NCBI GenBank assembly: GCA_003439945.1
Contig: QVRM01006606.1
Coordinates: forward strand, 1-64,000
Direction: 5' to 3'
Length of the DNA: 64,000 nt
Origin: Dermanyssus gallinae
Taxonomy: Eukaryota > Arthropoda > Arachnida > Mesostigmata > Dermanyssidae
In this document: in pieces, positions 1-12,803 of the stretch
Numbering within the stretch: position 1 is the first letter of the stretch
How the letters are laid out: the number at the start of each line of letters is the position of its first letter
Position numbers and translations under genes: made by a program
The notes under the pieces: generated by a model
What the model was told of the DNA's origin: nothing
Databases searched by the model: none
The model's input: only the letters and a program-made list of their open reading frames with translations

Positions 1-3000
1 AGAGCTAGCCGGTTCTTAGAGCCAGCCGGTTTAGAGGCCAGCCGGTTTCTTCCTAGCGTCAGCCGGTTCTTAGAGCCAGCCGGTTCTTAGAGCCAGCCCG
101 TCCTAAAGCCAGCCGGTTCTAAACGGCTAGCCGGTTCTTAAAACCCGACGGTTCTAGAGGCCAGCCGGTTCTTAACGCTAGCCGGTTTATAAAGCCAGCC
201 GGTTCTTAGAACCCGCCGGTTCATATAACCCGACGGTTCTTAGAACCAGCCGGCTTTTAGAACCCGCCGGTTCATAAAGCCAGCCGGTTCTTAGAACCCG
301 ACGGTTCTCAGAGTCTGACGGTTTCTGAGAGAGTCTGCCGGTTCTTAGAGCTAGCCGGCTCTTAGAACCCGCCGGTTCTTAGAGCCAGCCGGTTCTTAGA
401 GCCAGCCGGTCTTAGAGCCAGCCGGTTCTTAGAACCAGCCGGTTCTTAGAACCAGCCGGTTCTTAGAGCCAGCCGGTTTTTAGAACAGCCGGTTTTTAGA
501 ACCAGCCGGTTCTTAGAATCAGCCGGTTCTTAGAACCAGCCGGTTCTTAGAACCAGCCGATTCTTAGAGCCCGACGGTTCTTAGAGCCAGCCGACTCTTA
601 GAACCCGCCGGTTCATAAAGCCTGCCGGTTCTTAAAGCCAGCCGGTTCTTAGAGCTAGCCGGTTCTTAGAGCCAGCCGGTTCTTAGAGCCAGCCGGTTTT
701 TAGAGTCAGCCGGTTCTTAGAGCCAGCCGGTTCTTAGAGCCAGCCGGTTCTTAGAGCCAGCCGGTTCTTAAAGCCAGCCGGTTCTTACGGCTAGCCGGTT
801 CTTAAAACCCGACGGTTCTTAGAGCCAGCCGATTCTTAAAGCCAGCCGGTTCTTACGGCTAGCCGGTTCTTAAAACCCGACAGTTCTTAGAGCCAGCCGG
901 TTCTTAGAGTCAATCGGTTCTTTGAACAGAACGATTCTTTGAGCCGGCCGTCTCTTAGAACCCGCAACTTAGAGTCAACCGGCTCTCAGAACCCGATGGT
1001 TCTCAGAGTCCGACAATTCTAAGAGAGTCTGCCGGTTCTTAGAGCCAGCCGGCTTTTAGAACCCGCCGGTTCTTAGAGCTAGCCGGTTCTTAGAGCCAGC
1101 CGGTTCTTAGAGCCAGCCGGTTCTTGGAGTCAGCCGGTTCTTAGAGCCAGCCGGTTCTCAGAGCCAGCCCGTTCTTAAAGCCAGCCGGTTCTAACGGCTA
1201 GCCGGTTCTTAAAACCCGACGGTTCTTAGAGCCAGCCGGTTCTTAGAAGCGGACGGTTCTAAGAGCCAGCCGGTTCTTAGAGTCAATCGGTTCTTTGAAC
1301 AGAACGATTTTTTGTGCCGGCCGTCTCTTAGAGCCGGCCGTCTCTTAGAGCCTGCCGGTTTTTAGAGCCAGCCGGTTCTTAGAGCCAGCCGGTTCTTAGA
1401 GCCAGCCGGTTCTTAGAGTCAGCCGGTTTTTAGAGCCAGCCGGTAATTAGAGCCAGCCGGTTCTTAAAGCCAGCCGGTTCTTACGGCTAGCCGGTTCTTA
1501 AAACCCGACGGTTCTTAAACCCGACGGTTCTTAGAGCCAGCCGGTTCTTAGAACCGGACGGTTCTAAGAGCCAGCCGGTTCTTAGAGTCAATCGGTTCTT
1601 TGAACAGAACGATTCTTTGAGCCGGCCGTCTCTTAGAACCCGCAACTTAGAGTCAACCGGCTCTCAGAACCCGACGGTTCTCAGAGTCCGACAATTCTAA
1701 GAGAGTCTGCCGATTCTTAGAGCCAGCCGGCGTTTAGAACCCGCCGGTTCTTAGAGCTAGCCGGCTCTTAGAACCCGCCGGTTCTTAGAGCCAGCCGGTT
1801 CTTAGAGCCAGCCGGTTCTTAGAGCCAACCGGTTCTTAGAACCAGCCGGTTCTTAGAACCAGCCGGTTCTTAGAACCAGCCGGTTCTTAGAGCCAGCCGG
1901 TTTTTAGAACCAGCCGGTTTTTAGAACCAGCCGGTTCTTAGAATCAGCCGGTTCTTAGAACCAGCCGGTTCTTAGAGCCCGACGGTCCTTAGAGCTAGCC
2001 GGTTCTTAGAGCCTGCCGGTTCTTAGAGCCAGTCGGTTCTTAAAGCTAGCCGGTTCTTAGAGTCAGTCGGTTCTTAGAGTCAGTCGGTTCTTTGAACAGA
2101 ACGGTTCTTAGAGCCAGCCGGCTCTTAGAACCAGCCGGCTCTTAGAACCCGCAACTTAGAGTCAACCGGCTCTCAGAACCCGACGGTTCTTAGAACCCGA
2201 TGGTTCTTAGAGCCAGCCGGTTCATAGAGCCAGCCGGTTCTTAGAGCCAGCCGGTTCTTAAAGCCAGCCGGTTCTTAGAGCCAGCCGGTTCTTAGAGCCA
2301 GCCGGTTCTTAGAGCCAGCCGGTTCTTAGAGCCAGCCGGTTCTTAGAGCCAGCCGGTTCTTAAAGCTAGCCGGTTTATAAAGCCAGCCGGTTCTTAGAAC
2401 CCGCCGGTTCATATAACCCGACGGTTCTTAGAACCAGCCGGCTTTTAGAACCCGCCGGTTCTTAAAGCCAGCCGGTTCTTAGAACCCGACGGTTCTCAGA
2501 GTCCGACGGTTCTAAGAGAGTCTGCCGGTTCTTAAAGCTAGCCGGCTCTTAGAACCCGCCGGTTCTTAGAGCCAGCCGGTTCTTAGAGCCAGCCGGTTCT
2601 TAGAGCCAGCCGGTTCTTAGAACCAGCCGGTTCTTAGAGCCAGCCGGTTTTTAGAACCAGCCGGTTTTTAGAACCAGCCGGTTCTTAGAATCAGCCGGTT
2701 CTTAGAACCAGCCGGTTCTTAGAGCCCGACGGTTCTTAGAGCCAGCCGACTCTTAAAACCCGCCGGTTCATAAAGCCTGCCGGTTCTTAAAGCCAGCCGG
2801 TTCTTAGAGCTAGCCGGTTCTTAGAGCCAGCCGGTTCTTAGAGCCAGCCGGTTTTTAGAGTCAGCCGGTTCTTAGAGCCAGCCGGTTCTTAGAGCCAGCC
2901 GGTTCTTAGAGCCAGCCGGTTCTTAAAGCCAGCCGGTTCTTACGGCTAGCCGGTTCTTAAAACCCGACGGTTCTTAGAGCCAGCCGGTTCTTAAAGCCAG

Positions 3001-6000
3001 CCGGTTCTTACGGCTAGCCGGTTCTTAAAACCCGACAGTTCTTAGAGCCAGCCGGTTCTTAGAGTCAATCGGTTCTTTGAACAGAACGATTCTTTGAGCC
3101 GGCCGTCTCTTAGAACCCGCAACTTAGAGTCAACCGGCTCTCAGAACCCGATGGTTCTCAGAGTCCGACAATTCTAAGAGAGTCTGCCGGTTCTTAGAGC
3201 CAGCCGGCTTTTAGAACCCGCCGGTTCTTAGAGCTAGCCGGTTCTTAGAGCCAGCCGGTTCTTAGAGCCAGCCGGTTCTTAGAGTCAGCCGGTTCTTAGA
3301 GCCAGCCGGTTCTTAGAGCCAGCCCGTCCTTAAAGCCAGCCGGTTCTAACGGCTAGCCGGTTCTTAAAACCCGACGGTTCTTAGAGCCAGCCGGTTCTTA
3401 GAACCGGACGGTTCTAAGAGCCAGCCGGTTCTTAGAGTCAATCGGTTCTTTGAACAGAACGATTTTTTGTGCCGGCCGTCTCTTAGAGCCGGCCGTCTCT
3501 TAGAGCCTGCCGGTTTTTAGAGCCAGCCGGTTCTTAGAGCCAGCCGGTTCTTAGAGCCAGCCGGTTCTTAGAGTCAGCCGGTTTTTAGAGCCAGCCGGTA
3601 ATTAGAGCCAGCCGGTTCTTAAAGCCCGCCGGTTCTTACGGCTAGCCGGTTCTTAAAACCCGACGGTTCTTAGAGCCAGCCGGTTCTTAGAACCGGACGG
3701 TTCTAAGAGCCAGCCGGTTCTTAGAGTCAATCGGTTCTTTGAACAGAACGATTCTTTGAGCCGGCCGTCTCTTAGAACCCGCAACTTAGAGTCAACCGGT
3801 TCTCAGAACCCGACGGTTCTCAGAGTCCGACAATTCTAAGAGAGTCTGCCGATTCTTAGAGCCAGCCGGCTCTTAGAACCCGCCGGTTCTTAGAGCCAGC
3901 CGGTTCTTAGAGCTAGCCGGCTCTTAGAACCCGCCGGTTCTTAGAGCCAGCCGGTTCTTAGAGCCAGCCGGTTCTTAGAGCCAGCCGGTTCTTAGAGCCA
4001 ACCGGTTCTTAGAACCAGCCGGTTCTTAGAACCAGCCGGTTCTTAGAGCCAGCTGGTTTTTAGAACCAGCCGGTTTTTAGAACCAGCCGGTTCTTAGAAT
4101 CAGCCGGTTCTTAGAACCAGCCGGTTCTTAGAGCCCGACGGTCCTTAGAGCTAGCCGACTCTTAGAACCCGCCGGTTCATAAAGCCTGCCGGTTTTTAGA
4201 GCCAGCCGGTTCTTAGAGCCAGCCGGTTCTTAGAGCCAGCCGGTTCTTAGAGTCAGCCGGTTCTTAGAGCCAGCCGGTTCTTAGAGCCAGCCGGTTCTTA
4301 AAGCCAGCCGGTTCTTACGGCTAGCCGGTTCTTAAAACCCGACAGTTCTTAGAGCCAGCCGGTTCTTAGAACCGGACGGTTCTAAGAGCCAGCCGGTTCT
4401 TAGAGTCAATCGGTTCTTTGAACAGAACGATTCTTTGAGCCGGCCGTCTCTTAGAACCCGCAACTTAGAGTCAACCGGCTCTCAGAACCCGACGGTTCTT
4501 AGAACCCGACAATTCTTAGAGCCAGCTTGTTCATAGAGCCAGCCGGTTCTTAGAGCCAGCCGGTTCTTAGAGCCAGCCGGTTCTTAGAGCCAGCCGGTTC
4601 TTAGAGCCAGCCGGTTCTTAGAGCCAGCCGGTTCTTAGAGCCAGCCGGTTCTTAGTGCCAGCCGGTTCTTAGAGCCAGCCGGTTCTTAGAACCCGCCGGT
4701 TCTTAAAGCTAGCCGGTTCATAAAGCCAGCCGGTTCTTAGAACCCGCCGGTTCTTAGAACTCGACGGTTCTTAGAACCCGACGGTTCTTAGAGCCAGCCG
4801 GTTCTTAGAGCCAGCCGGTTCTTAGAGCCAGCCGGTTCTTAGAGCCAGCCGGTTCTTAGAGCCAGCCGGTTCTTAGAGCCAGCCGGTTCTTAGAGCCAGC
4901 CGGTTCTTAGAGCCAGCCGGTTCTTAAAGCTAGCCGGTTCATAAAGCCAGCCGGTTTATAAAGCCAGCCGGTTCTTAGAACCAGCCAGTTCTTAGAGCCA
5001 GCCGGTTTTTAGAACCAGCCGGTTTTTAGAACCAGCCGGTACTTAGAATCAGCCGGTACTTAGAATCAGCCGGTTCTTAGAACCAGCCGGTTCTTAGAGC
5101 CCGGCGGTTCTTAGAGCTAGCCGACTCTTAGAACCCGCCGGTTCCTAGAGCCAGCCGGTTCTTAGAGTCAATCGGTTCTTTGAACAGAACAATTCTTAGA
5201 GCCGGCCGTCTCTTAGAACCCGCAACTTAGAGTCAACCGGCTCTCAGAACCCGACGGTTCTTAGAATCCGACAATTCTTAGAGCCAGCTTGTTCTTAGAG
5301 CCCGCCGGTTCTTAGAACCCGACGGTTCTTAGAGCCAACCGGTTCTTAGAGCCCGACGGTTCTTAGAGCCCGACGGTTCTTAGAGCTAGCCGACTCTTAG
5401 AACCCGCCGGTTCCTAGAGCCAGCCGGTTCTTAGAGTCAATCGGTTCTTTAAACAGAACAATTCTTAGAGCCGGCCGTCTCTTAGAACCCGCAACTTAGA
5501 GTCAACCGGCTCTTAGAACCCGATGGTTCTCAGAGTCCGACAATTCTAAGAGAGTCTGCCGGTTCTTAGAGCCAGCCGGCTTTTAGAACCCGCCGGTTCT
5601 TAGAGCTAGCCGGTTCTTAGAGCCAGCCGGTTCTTAGAGCCAGCCGGTTCTTAGAGTCAGCCGGTTCTTAGAGCCAGCCGGTTCTTAGAGCCAGCCCGTC
5701 CTTAAAGCCAGCCGGTTCTAACGGCTAGCCGGTTCTTAAAACCCGACAGTTCTTAGAGCCAGCCGGTTCTTAGAACCGGACGGTTCTAAGAGCCAGCCGG
5801 TTCTTAGAGTCAATCGGTTCTTTGAACAGAACGATTTTTTGTGCCGGCCGTCTCTTAGAGCCGGCCGTCTCTTAGAGCCTGCCGGTTTTTAGAGCCAGCC
5901 GGTTCTTAGAGCCAGCCGGTTCTTAGAGCCAGCCGGTTCTTAGAGTCAGTCGGTTTTTAGAGCCAGCCGGTAATTAGAGCCAGCCGGTTCTTAAAGCCCG

Positions 6001-8045
6001 CCGGTTCTTACGGCTAGCCGGTTCTTAAAACCCGACGGTTCTTAGAGCCAGCCGGTTATTAGAACCGGACGGTTCTAAGAGCCAGCCGGTTCTTAGAGCC
6101 AATCGGTTCTTTGAACAGAACGATTCTTTGAGCCGGCCGTCTCTTAGAACCCGCAACTTAGAGTCAACCGGTTCTCAGAACCCGACGGTTCTCAGAGTCC
6201 GACAATTCTAAGAGAGTCTGCCGATTCTTAGAGCCAGCCGGCTCTTAGAACCCGCCGGTTCTTAGAGCCAGCCGGTTCTTAGAGCTAGCCGGCTCTTAGA
6301 ACCCGCCGGTTCTTAGAGCCAGCCGGTTCTTAGAGCCAGCCGGTTCTTAGAGCCAGCCGGTTCTTAGAGCCAACCGGTTCTTAGAACCAGCCGGTTCTTA
6401 GAACCAGCCGGTTCTTAGAGGCAGCCGGTTTTTAGAACCAGCCGGTTTTTAGAACCAGCCGGTTCTTAGAATCAGCCGGTTCTTAAAACCAGCCGGTTCT
6501 TAGAGCCCGACGGTCCTTAGAGCTAGCCGACTCTTAGAACCCGCCGGTTCATAAAGCCTGCCGGTTTTTAGAGCCAGCCGGTTCTTAGAGCCAGCCGGTT
6601 CTTAGAGCCAGCCGGTTCTTAGAGTCAGCCGGTTCTTAGAGCCAGCCGGTTCTTAGAGCCAGCCGGTTCTTAAAGCCAGCCGGTTCTTACGGCTAGCCGG
6701 TTCTTAAAACCCGACAGTTCTTAGAGCCAGCCGGTTCTTAGAACCGGACGGTTCTAAGAGCCAGCCGGTTCTTAGAGTCAATCGGTTCTTTGAACAGAAC
6801 GATTCTTTGAGCCGGCCGTCTCTTAGAACCCGCAACTTAGAGTCAACCGGCTCTCAGAACCCGACGGTTCTTAGAACCCGACAATTCTTAGAGCCAGCTT
6901 GTTCATAGAGCCAGCCGGTTCTTAGAGCCAGCCGGTTCTTAGAGCCAGCCGGTTCTTAGAGCCAGCCGGTTCTTAGAGCCAGCCGGTTCTTAGAGCCAGC
7001 CGGTTCTTAGTGCCAGCCGGTTCTTAGAGCCAGCCGGTTCTTAGAACCCGCCGGTTCTTAAAGCTAGCCGGTTCATAAAGCCAGCCGGTTCTTAGAACCC
7101 GCCGGTTCTTAGAACTCGACGGTTCTTAGAACCCGACGGTTCTTAGAGCCAGCCGGTTCTTAGAGCCAGCCGGTTCTTAGAGCCAGCCGGTTCTTAGAGC
7201 CAGCCGGTTCTTAGAGCCAGCCGGTTCTTAGAGCCAGCCGGTTCTTAGAGCCAGCCGGTTCTTAGAGCCAGCCGGTTCTTAGAGCCAGCCGGTTCTTAAA
7301 GCTAGCCGGTTCATAAAGCCAGCCGGTTCATAAAGCCAGCCGGTTCTTAGAACCAGCCAGTTCTTAGAGCCAGCCGGTTTTTAGAACCAGCCGGTTTTTA
7401 GAACCAGCCGGTACTTAGAATCAGCCGGTACTTAGAATCAGCCGGTTCTTAGAACCAGCCGGTTCTTAGAGCCCGGCGGTTCTTAGAGCTAGCCGACTCT
7501 TAGAACCCGCCGGTTCCTAGAGCCAGCCGGTTCTTAGAGTCAATCGGTTCTTTGAACAGAACAATTCTTAGAGCCGGCCGTCTCTTAGAACCCGCAACTT
7601 AGAGTCAACCGGCTCTCAGAACCCGACGGTTCTTAGAACCCGACAATTCTTAAAGCCAGCTTGTTCTTAGAGCCCGCCGGTTCTTAGAACCCGACGGTTT
7701 TTAGAGCCAACCGGTTCTTAGAGCCCGACGGTTCTTAGAGCCCGACGGTTCTTAGAGCTAGCCGACTCTTAGAACCCGCCGGTTCCTAGAGCCAGCCGGT
7801 TCTTAGAGTCAATCGGTTCTTTAAACAGAACAATTCTTAGAGCCGGCCGTCTCTTAGAACCCGCAACTTAGAGTCAACCGGCTCTCAGAACCCGACGGTT
7901 CTTAGAACCCGACAATTCTTAGAGCCAGCTTGTTCTTAGAGCCCGCCGGTTCTTAGAACCCGACGGTTCTTAGAGCCAGCCGGTTCTTAGAGCCAGCCGG
8001 TTCTTAGAGCCAGCCGGTTTTTAGAGCCAGCCGGTTCTTAGAGGT
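1..8045 (+). repeat. 17-bp satellite array, forward-oriented part
   Basis: Continuous tandem array of the 17-bp monomer AGCCGGTTCTTAGAGCC and variants, already running at the first base, so the array extends beyond the window. Common variants replace AGCC by CGAC before GGTTCTTAG, or end in GAACC instead of GAGCC. The GAACC variant makes the short inverted repeat GGTTC-TTA-GAACC. There are roughly 470 monomers. Every monomer carries TTAG, so stop codons are frequent and no long frame exists. The unit is rich in CCGG sites. No spacer-like unique sequence is present. Confidence 0.97.
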
Positions 8046-8980
8046 TCTAACTTCTGGCTGGCTCTATGAGAACCGTCAGGTTCTAAAAACCGTCGGGTTC
8101 TAAGAACCGTCGGGTTCTAAGAACCGTCGGGTTCTAAGAACCGTCGGGTTCTAAGAACCGGCTGGTTCTAATTTCCGGCTGGCTTTAAGAACCGGCTGGT
8201 TCTAATTTCCGGCTGGCTCTGAGAACCGTCGGGTTCTGTAAACCGTCGGATTCTAAGAACCGTCGGATTCTAAGAACCGTCGGATTCTAAAAACCGGCGG
8301 GTTCTAAGAGCCGGCTGGCTCTAAGAACCGTTCTGTTCTAAGACCCGGCGGGTTTAAAGAGCCGGCTGGCTCTAAGAACCGTCGGGTTCTAAGAATTGTC
8401 GGGTTCTCAGAACCGGCTGGTTCTAAAATCCGGCTGGCTCTAAGAACTGTCCGGTTCTAAGAACCGGCTGGTTCTAATTTCCGGCTGGCTTTAAGAACCG
8501 GCTAATTCTAATTTCCGGCTGGCTCTGAGAACCGTCGGGTTCTGTAAACCGGCTGGCACTAAGAACCGTCGGATTCTAAGAACCGTCGGATTCTAAGAAC
8601 CGTCGGGTTCTAAAAACCGGCGGGTTCTAAGAGCCGGCTAGCTCTAAGAACCGTTCTGTTCTAAGACCCGGCGGGTTTAAAGAGCCGGCTGGCTCTAAGA
8701 ACCGTCGGGTTCTAAGAATTGTCGGGTTCTCAGAACCGGCTGGTTCTAAAATCCGGCTGGCTCTAAGAACTGTCCGGTTCTAAAACCGTCGGGTTCTAAG
8801 AGCCGTTGGGTTCTAAATGCCGGCTGGCTCTAAGAACCGTTCTGTTCTAAGAACCGGCTGGCTCTAAGAACCGTCGGGTTCTAAGAACCGGCTGGCTCTA
8901 AGAACCGTTATGTTCTAAGAACCGGCTTGCTCTCTAAGAACCGTCAAGTTCTAAGAGCCAACGGTTCTTAGAACCGGCTG
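8046..8980 (-). repeat. 17-bp satellite array, inverted part
   Basis: From about 8046 the same 17-bp monomer continues as its reverse complement (GGCTCTAAGAACCGGCT and variants) for about 55 units up to unique DNA near 8981. The mix differs from the forward arm: units of the form CCGTCGGGTTCTAAGAA dominate here. A block carrying AGACCCGGCGGGTTTAAAG is present at about 8341 and again at about 8664, giving a local higher-order repeat of about 306-323 bp (one copy has one extra monomer). Confidence 0.95.
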
Positions 8981-11160
8981 ACGGAAGTGCGTAAATAGCT
9001 TCCATCCAAGTCTTTTAAGTCAATTGTGTGGATTTCATGTTTAGACTATACGTCGAGAAAAACTACGAGTACCAGGTCCGTTCTTAGATCCTTAACACCG
9101 TACAGGAATGGGCGCACTCATGATGTGCCTAGGGCTGCGTATATTTATTTATCTTGCCGCGCACGACGTCGTTCTCAGCAACAGCGCTTAGGAGTAAGAA
9201 CTTTTCAAGGATATACCCTCGGCCCGATATCATTGTAATCATTGATTCATTCTTATAATTGGTAGCGTGATTGGTGTGAATTCAAGAAAGTCAACAAGGG
9301 TGCTGCCAGCGAGCAGCAATATATACGATACTAGGTTCGTATGGGCGCGGCTGGATGGATACGCCATCATGTGATGTCTAACAAGTGGTTTAGTGAGTAT
9401 TTCACGAGAACATATAATCAAGTGCCAGTTGGTGGCGAGCCTCGTACTAAACTCATTATCACTTTAGTTTGAGTCAATATTTCCGTGAAGTCTGCTAGAT
9501 GGATGGTTTGCCCGGCTAGCACTTACAGATGTCTTAATTCGCAGAAACCAGAGGGACTACTGAGCGATGTCTACTGTCCGCAAACAAGGACATCATTACG
9601 TATGAGGTAACGCTCCGACAGTCTATTCTCTTACTGTGTAGCCACTAAAACATTCTTGTAGTTTTTGGGCCTAAACACTAAGTTAACTTCGTTGTGAAAA
9701 GCGTCCTCGGCGTGTTATGTACAGCCATAGTGGACTGCGTGTTAGCACTCAACGTGTAGCTTTTTGCATTTGCATTTGACATTGCCCCTGATGTTGAGCT
9801 CAAAATAGGCATTTTATTAGGCATGTTAACAGCGGCGACATTTCTATAATTGGTATTTTGTTGTAAGTAGTTATTAAAAAATAATACATTCTGTCCAAAC
9901 ACTTAAATGTAAGTTAACTTAAACTAGACGATGCTAAGAAAAGTCCTTAGCCGTGCAGAGTCTAACCTGAAGTGAGTTGCTCTATTAGCAAAACACAATA
10001 CATATATCCAAATGACATCTTCGCGGTAACAGCAAAGCAGAAATTGGCCCGATAAATACAAAGCTAACTACGTACCTAAATGGACAATCATGAATAGGTA
10101 CTATTTGCTTACAGTATGTAATAGCTAGTAGCCTATTTAAGGTCGCAAATAATTATTATCCTCATTATTCTCAGACGACGTCTGAGCGCAGACATTCAGG
10201 AACAGTTGTTGTTTTTTCGTGCAATTAGTCTATCTTTAATCTTATATATTTTACACTATTAAGGTATTGTTTGCAATGGTTATGCCGTATAGATATTTCC
10301 CAATATATATCACTGGGTGTCTAAGTGAACTTTCTAGTACGTCCTCGGAAAGCTTCAAGGTTCAAAGACGAACACGACAGATCCTATTGCGTAAGAAAGA
10401 AGACAAACTTAGTGTATCTGCTTCATGCGCTCTTGTCAGGCTTGGTGGAAGTGGAGCGTAGGAGTGGTTGATTTTGGTGATGCCGCTGCTGCGCCTGACG
10501 TTATATTCATTAATTTGTTCAAAATTCACGTTTGTTAGGTATGCCAATGTGTACAATACACATTGTGCTTATATAGCATTTTTGAATACAACATTTTATG
10601 GTTAAGAGATCTTGCGCCCAAGCTGGAAGAAAGAAGTGCCTACCGTCGTCCAAGCGATACAGGTTGCCAATTCACATAACTCACCACAGCGGCGGTGTAT
10701 ATACACCGTTCACACGTACGTTGCGAAATCCCATTATACGGAAAGCTCGTAGTAAAGACTTTTATTTGCAAAAAGTTGTTACGAGTTGTATGTACCTTAC
10801 AACAATTTTTAAATACAATTAAAGAAACGCACAACGCAAATGTTCCCTCTAAATTTGGTTTCAAATCCGGCGGAGGTTTACAATTGTAATGCTATCTCGG
10901 ATATCTTTTGGGGTATTTAAGGCTGATGAACAATCAATAAAGCATTTATCGTTGGGAGTAAGAAGCGCTGTTCTGGCTCATCGATATGGGAAACGGATTC
11001 CGCAAGCGTATACAATAATTTGCTTTGGGCGTTTGTTCGAAAACCTTAAACGTTAACTAGTTGCTGACAACACTTTAAATTGATGCGGGTCCTAAATGTT
11101 TTTAAAGAAAGCTGTTTAGAATGCTGTATACTGGCCCACGTCAGGGTCTCGTCACAAGTC
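8981..11160. other. anonymous AT-rich DNA next to the satellite
   Basis: Unique-looking sequence after an abrupt end of the satellite. Open frames are all under 80 codons and carry no motif I recognise. No RNA gene, transposon end or extended repeat was seen. Confidence 0.5.
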
Positions 11161-11187
11161 GCCGCTCCAGCTTCTTAACTTTTTGGG

Positions 11188-11439
11188 ATGTTCACCGGGG
11201 GAGACGCATGGCTTTCGTCTAGAACGATTAACAATTCCAGCGTGTCGGTTTCTATTGAACGAAACAAGCGTATCTCTGAAGAAGAAAAGCTAACACTATT
11301 TGCAGCTCTCATTGACCTAAGGTCGGCGTTTAAAATCGCATCTAGAGGCTTTGTCCGTAAAAACAACTCGCAGAGGCCAAAGTTAAAACGCAAATGCTAT
11401 AATTGCTCACGGTATTTCGGCAAGCAAACCAAATTATGA
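11188..11439 (+). pseudogene. possible LINE reverse transcriptase scrap
   Basis: An 83-codon frame contains LFAALIDLRSAFKIASR, which resembles RT motif A (F-x-D-L-K/R-x-A-F-D) in the LINE copies at 13.7 and 42.8 kb of this window, with the second Asp replaced by Lys. Nothing around it extends the match clearly. It may be a decayed LINE fragment or chance. Confidence 0.25.
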
Positions 11440-11580
11440 TCGATGTCGGCGCAAACATGATTGCTTCAGTTAGACAACTGGATACCCTTGGGAGAAAACG
11501 TGAGCTCACCATTGTTCGCCACTGGCGACACTATAAAGCGTCTAGCGAAGGTATTGCTGCAAGGCTGATGATGACGCTCG

Positions 11581-12260
11581 CTAGATCAATGATAAGTGTG
11601 GGCGAACGAAAAATAGAAAACGAATAAAATTGAGTACGAGGTTAAGCAGCCGGATGACAACCGCAGTAGAAACAACGTAGACGGAGAAGCAGATGACTCG
11701 AGTTAAAACCCGTACTCTTGAGTAGAGCGAACAGAAACAATTTTGAGCGAATAGGACGCAAGAGAGACCACAATAGGGGGTGCTAACAGTTGCGGCGGCA
11801 CCATGCGAAGACAAAGGAGACGCCGTAGGCCAATTCCCCAAAGTCCCTAGCACAGGGAAGCCAAGAGCTGTGATGATGGTGTTGGTAGTGGTCAAGGGGC
11901 CAGGAAGCAGGACATAGAGGTGTAGAAGATGAGAGAAGACGAAAATACTTATGGACGCAGCAGCAGCAGCAGCCGCAGCAGTTGGCCGGACCACCGACGT
12001 GTACGACGAGGTCGTCGTATCATTACAGGACGCACTGGTCGGATGTAGCCGAAGCCGGCCGTGCTTCGCTACAGTCTTACAGACCTCCGGCCGTGCCACA
12101 GTCTTGTCGACGGGGTGCCAATGCCAAAAAACGTGAGCTGCCTCTTAACGGCGGAGCCTCACCAGACACTACAAAGGCAGGTTGCAGGCCGTTGCAGACC
12201 CTACCAGGCCTGACAGCCCAATCGGAGCTAGCCTGTTGAATAGACAGAGCAAAAAGTCAA
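11581..12260. other. GC- and triplet-rich island
   Basis: The stretch has higher GC than its surroundings and contains a short (GCA)n run near 11955-11980. A minus-strand frame of 172 codons (11581-12099) spans it. It encodes a composition-driven peptide with an Ala run and hydrophobic stretches but no family motif. I treat the frame as unproven. Similar islands recur at 16.4, 45.4, 54.5 and 56.1 kb. Confidence 0.4.
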
Positions 12261-12803
12261 CGCGTTTAAAACGCAGTCTTGGCTGTATAGTATTGTTGTC
12301 GCTAGTGTTGCCAATGAACGCTGTTGATATGACCGTTGCGCACAATCGTGGACACTTTTGGGTGCCCTACATGTTTACGATCATTAACGCATGTTCAGGG
12401 GTACAGGTAGCCAATCGAATCGGACCGCGCTACAGGCTACAAGATAGCAACTTCACAGCGGACGGGCAAATCATTATCAAGAGCGTCGTTATTTTTTAGT
12501 TCCCCTTGGACGTCTGCCGTCGCTGAGGCACGCATGTCTAGACAAGTGCTTGAAATGATTGATGAATTTCCAATATCATTAACACTAATGCAATGTACGG
12601 CAGATGGGATAGTTCTAGTATTTTGAAATTTGCCGCCACAGTTAAGCCACGAATGTCGTCCGGTTTGTTTTGCTTAGAAGCGCCATTCATCAGCTATACA
12701 CAGGCTCTACAAGAACTGCTCCATTCCATGGCGATGGGTATTGTTTGATTTTGATTTAGAGAAGTGAAGAGCGCAAGATTTGGCGATTTTTAAGGACCTA
12801 CCA
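12261..12803. other. no recognisable gene
   Basis: Anonymous sequence. It may include the decayed 5' end of the mariner relic that follows, but no terminal repeat like that of the intact mariner could be seen. Confidence 0.4.

Noticed and set aside
1..8980. CRISPR-like array
   Set aside because: Monomers are contiguous with no unique spacers, the host is eukaryotic, and no cas genes are near.
1..8980. Heat-shock or hormone response elements in the satellite (TTCTTAGAA, GAACAGAAC)
   Set aside because: The TTC and GAA half-sites are separated by three bases instead of the two required for a heat-shock element, and the resemblance follows from the short monomer.
1..8980. Telomeric repeat because of TTAG
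   Set aside because: The arthropod telomere unit TTAGG does not occur as a tandem here.
11581..12099. 172-codon minus-strand gene
   Set aside because: No domain, composition driven by a (GCA)n run, and competing forward frames.
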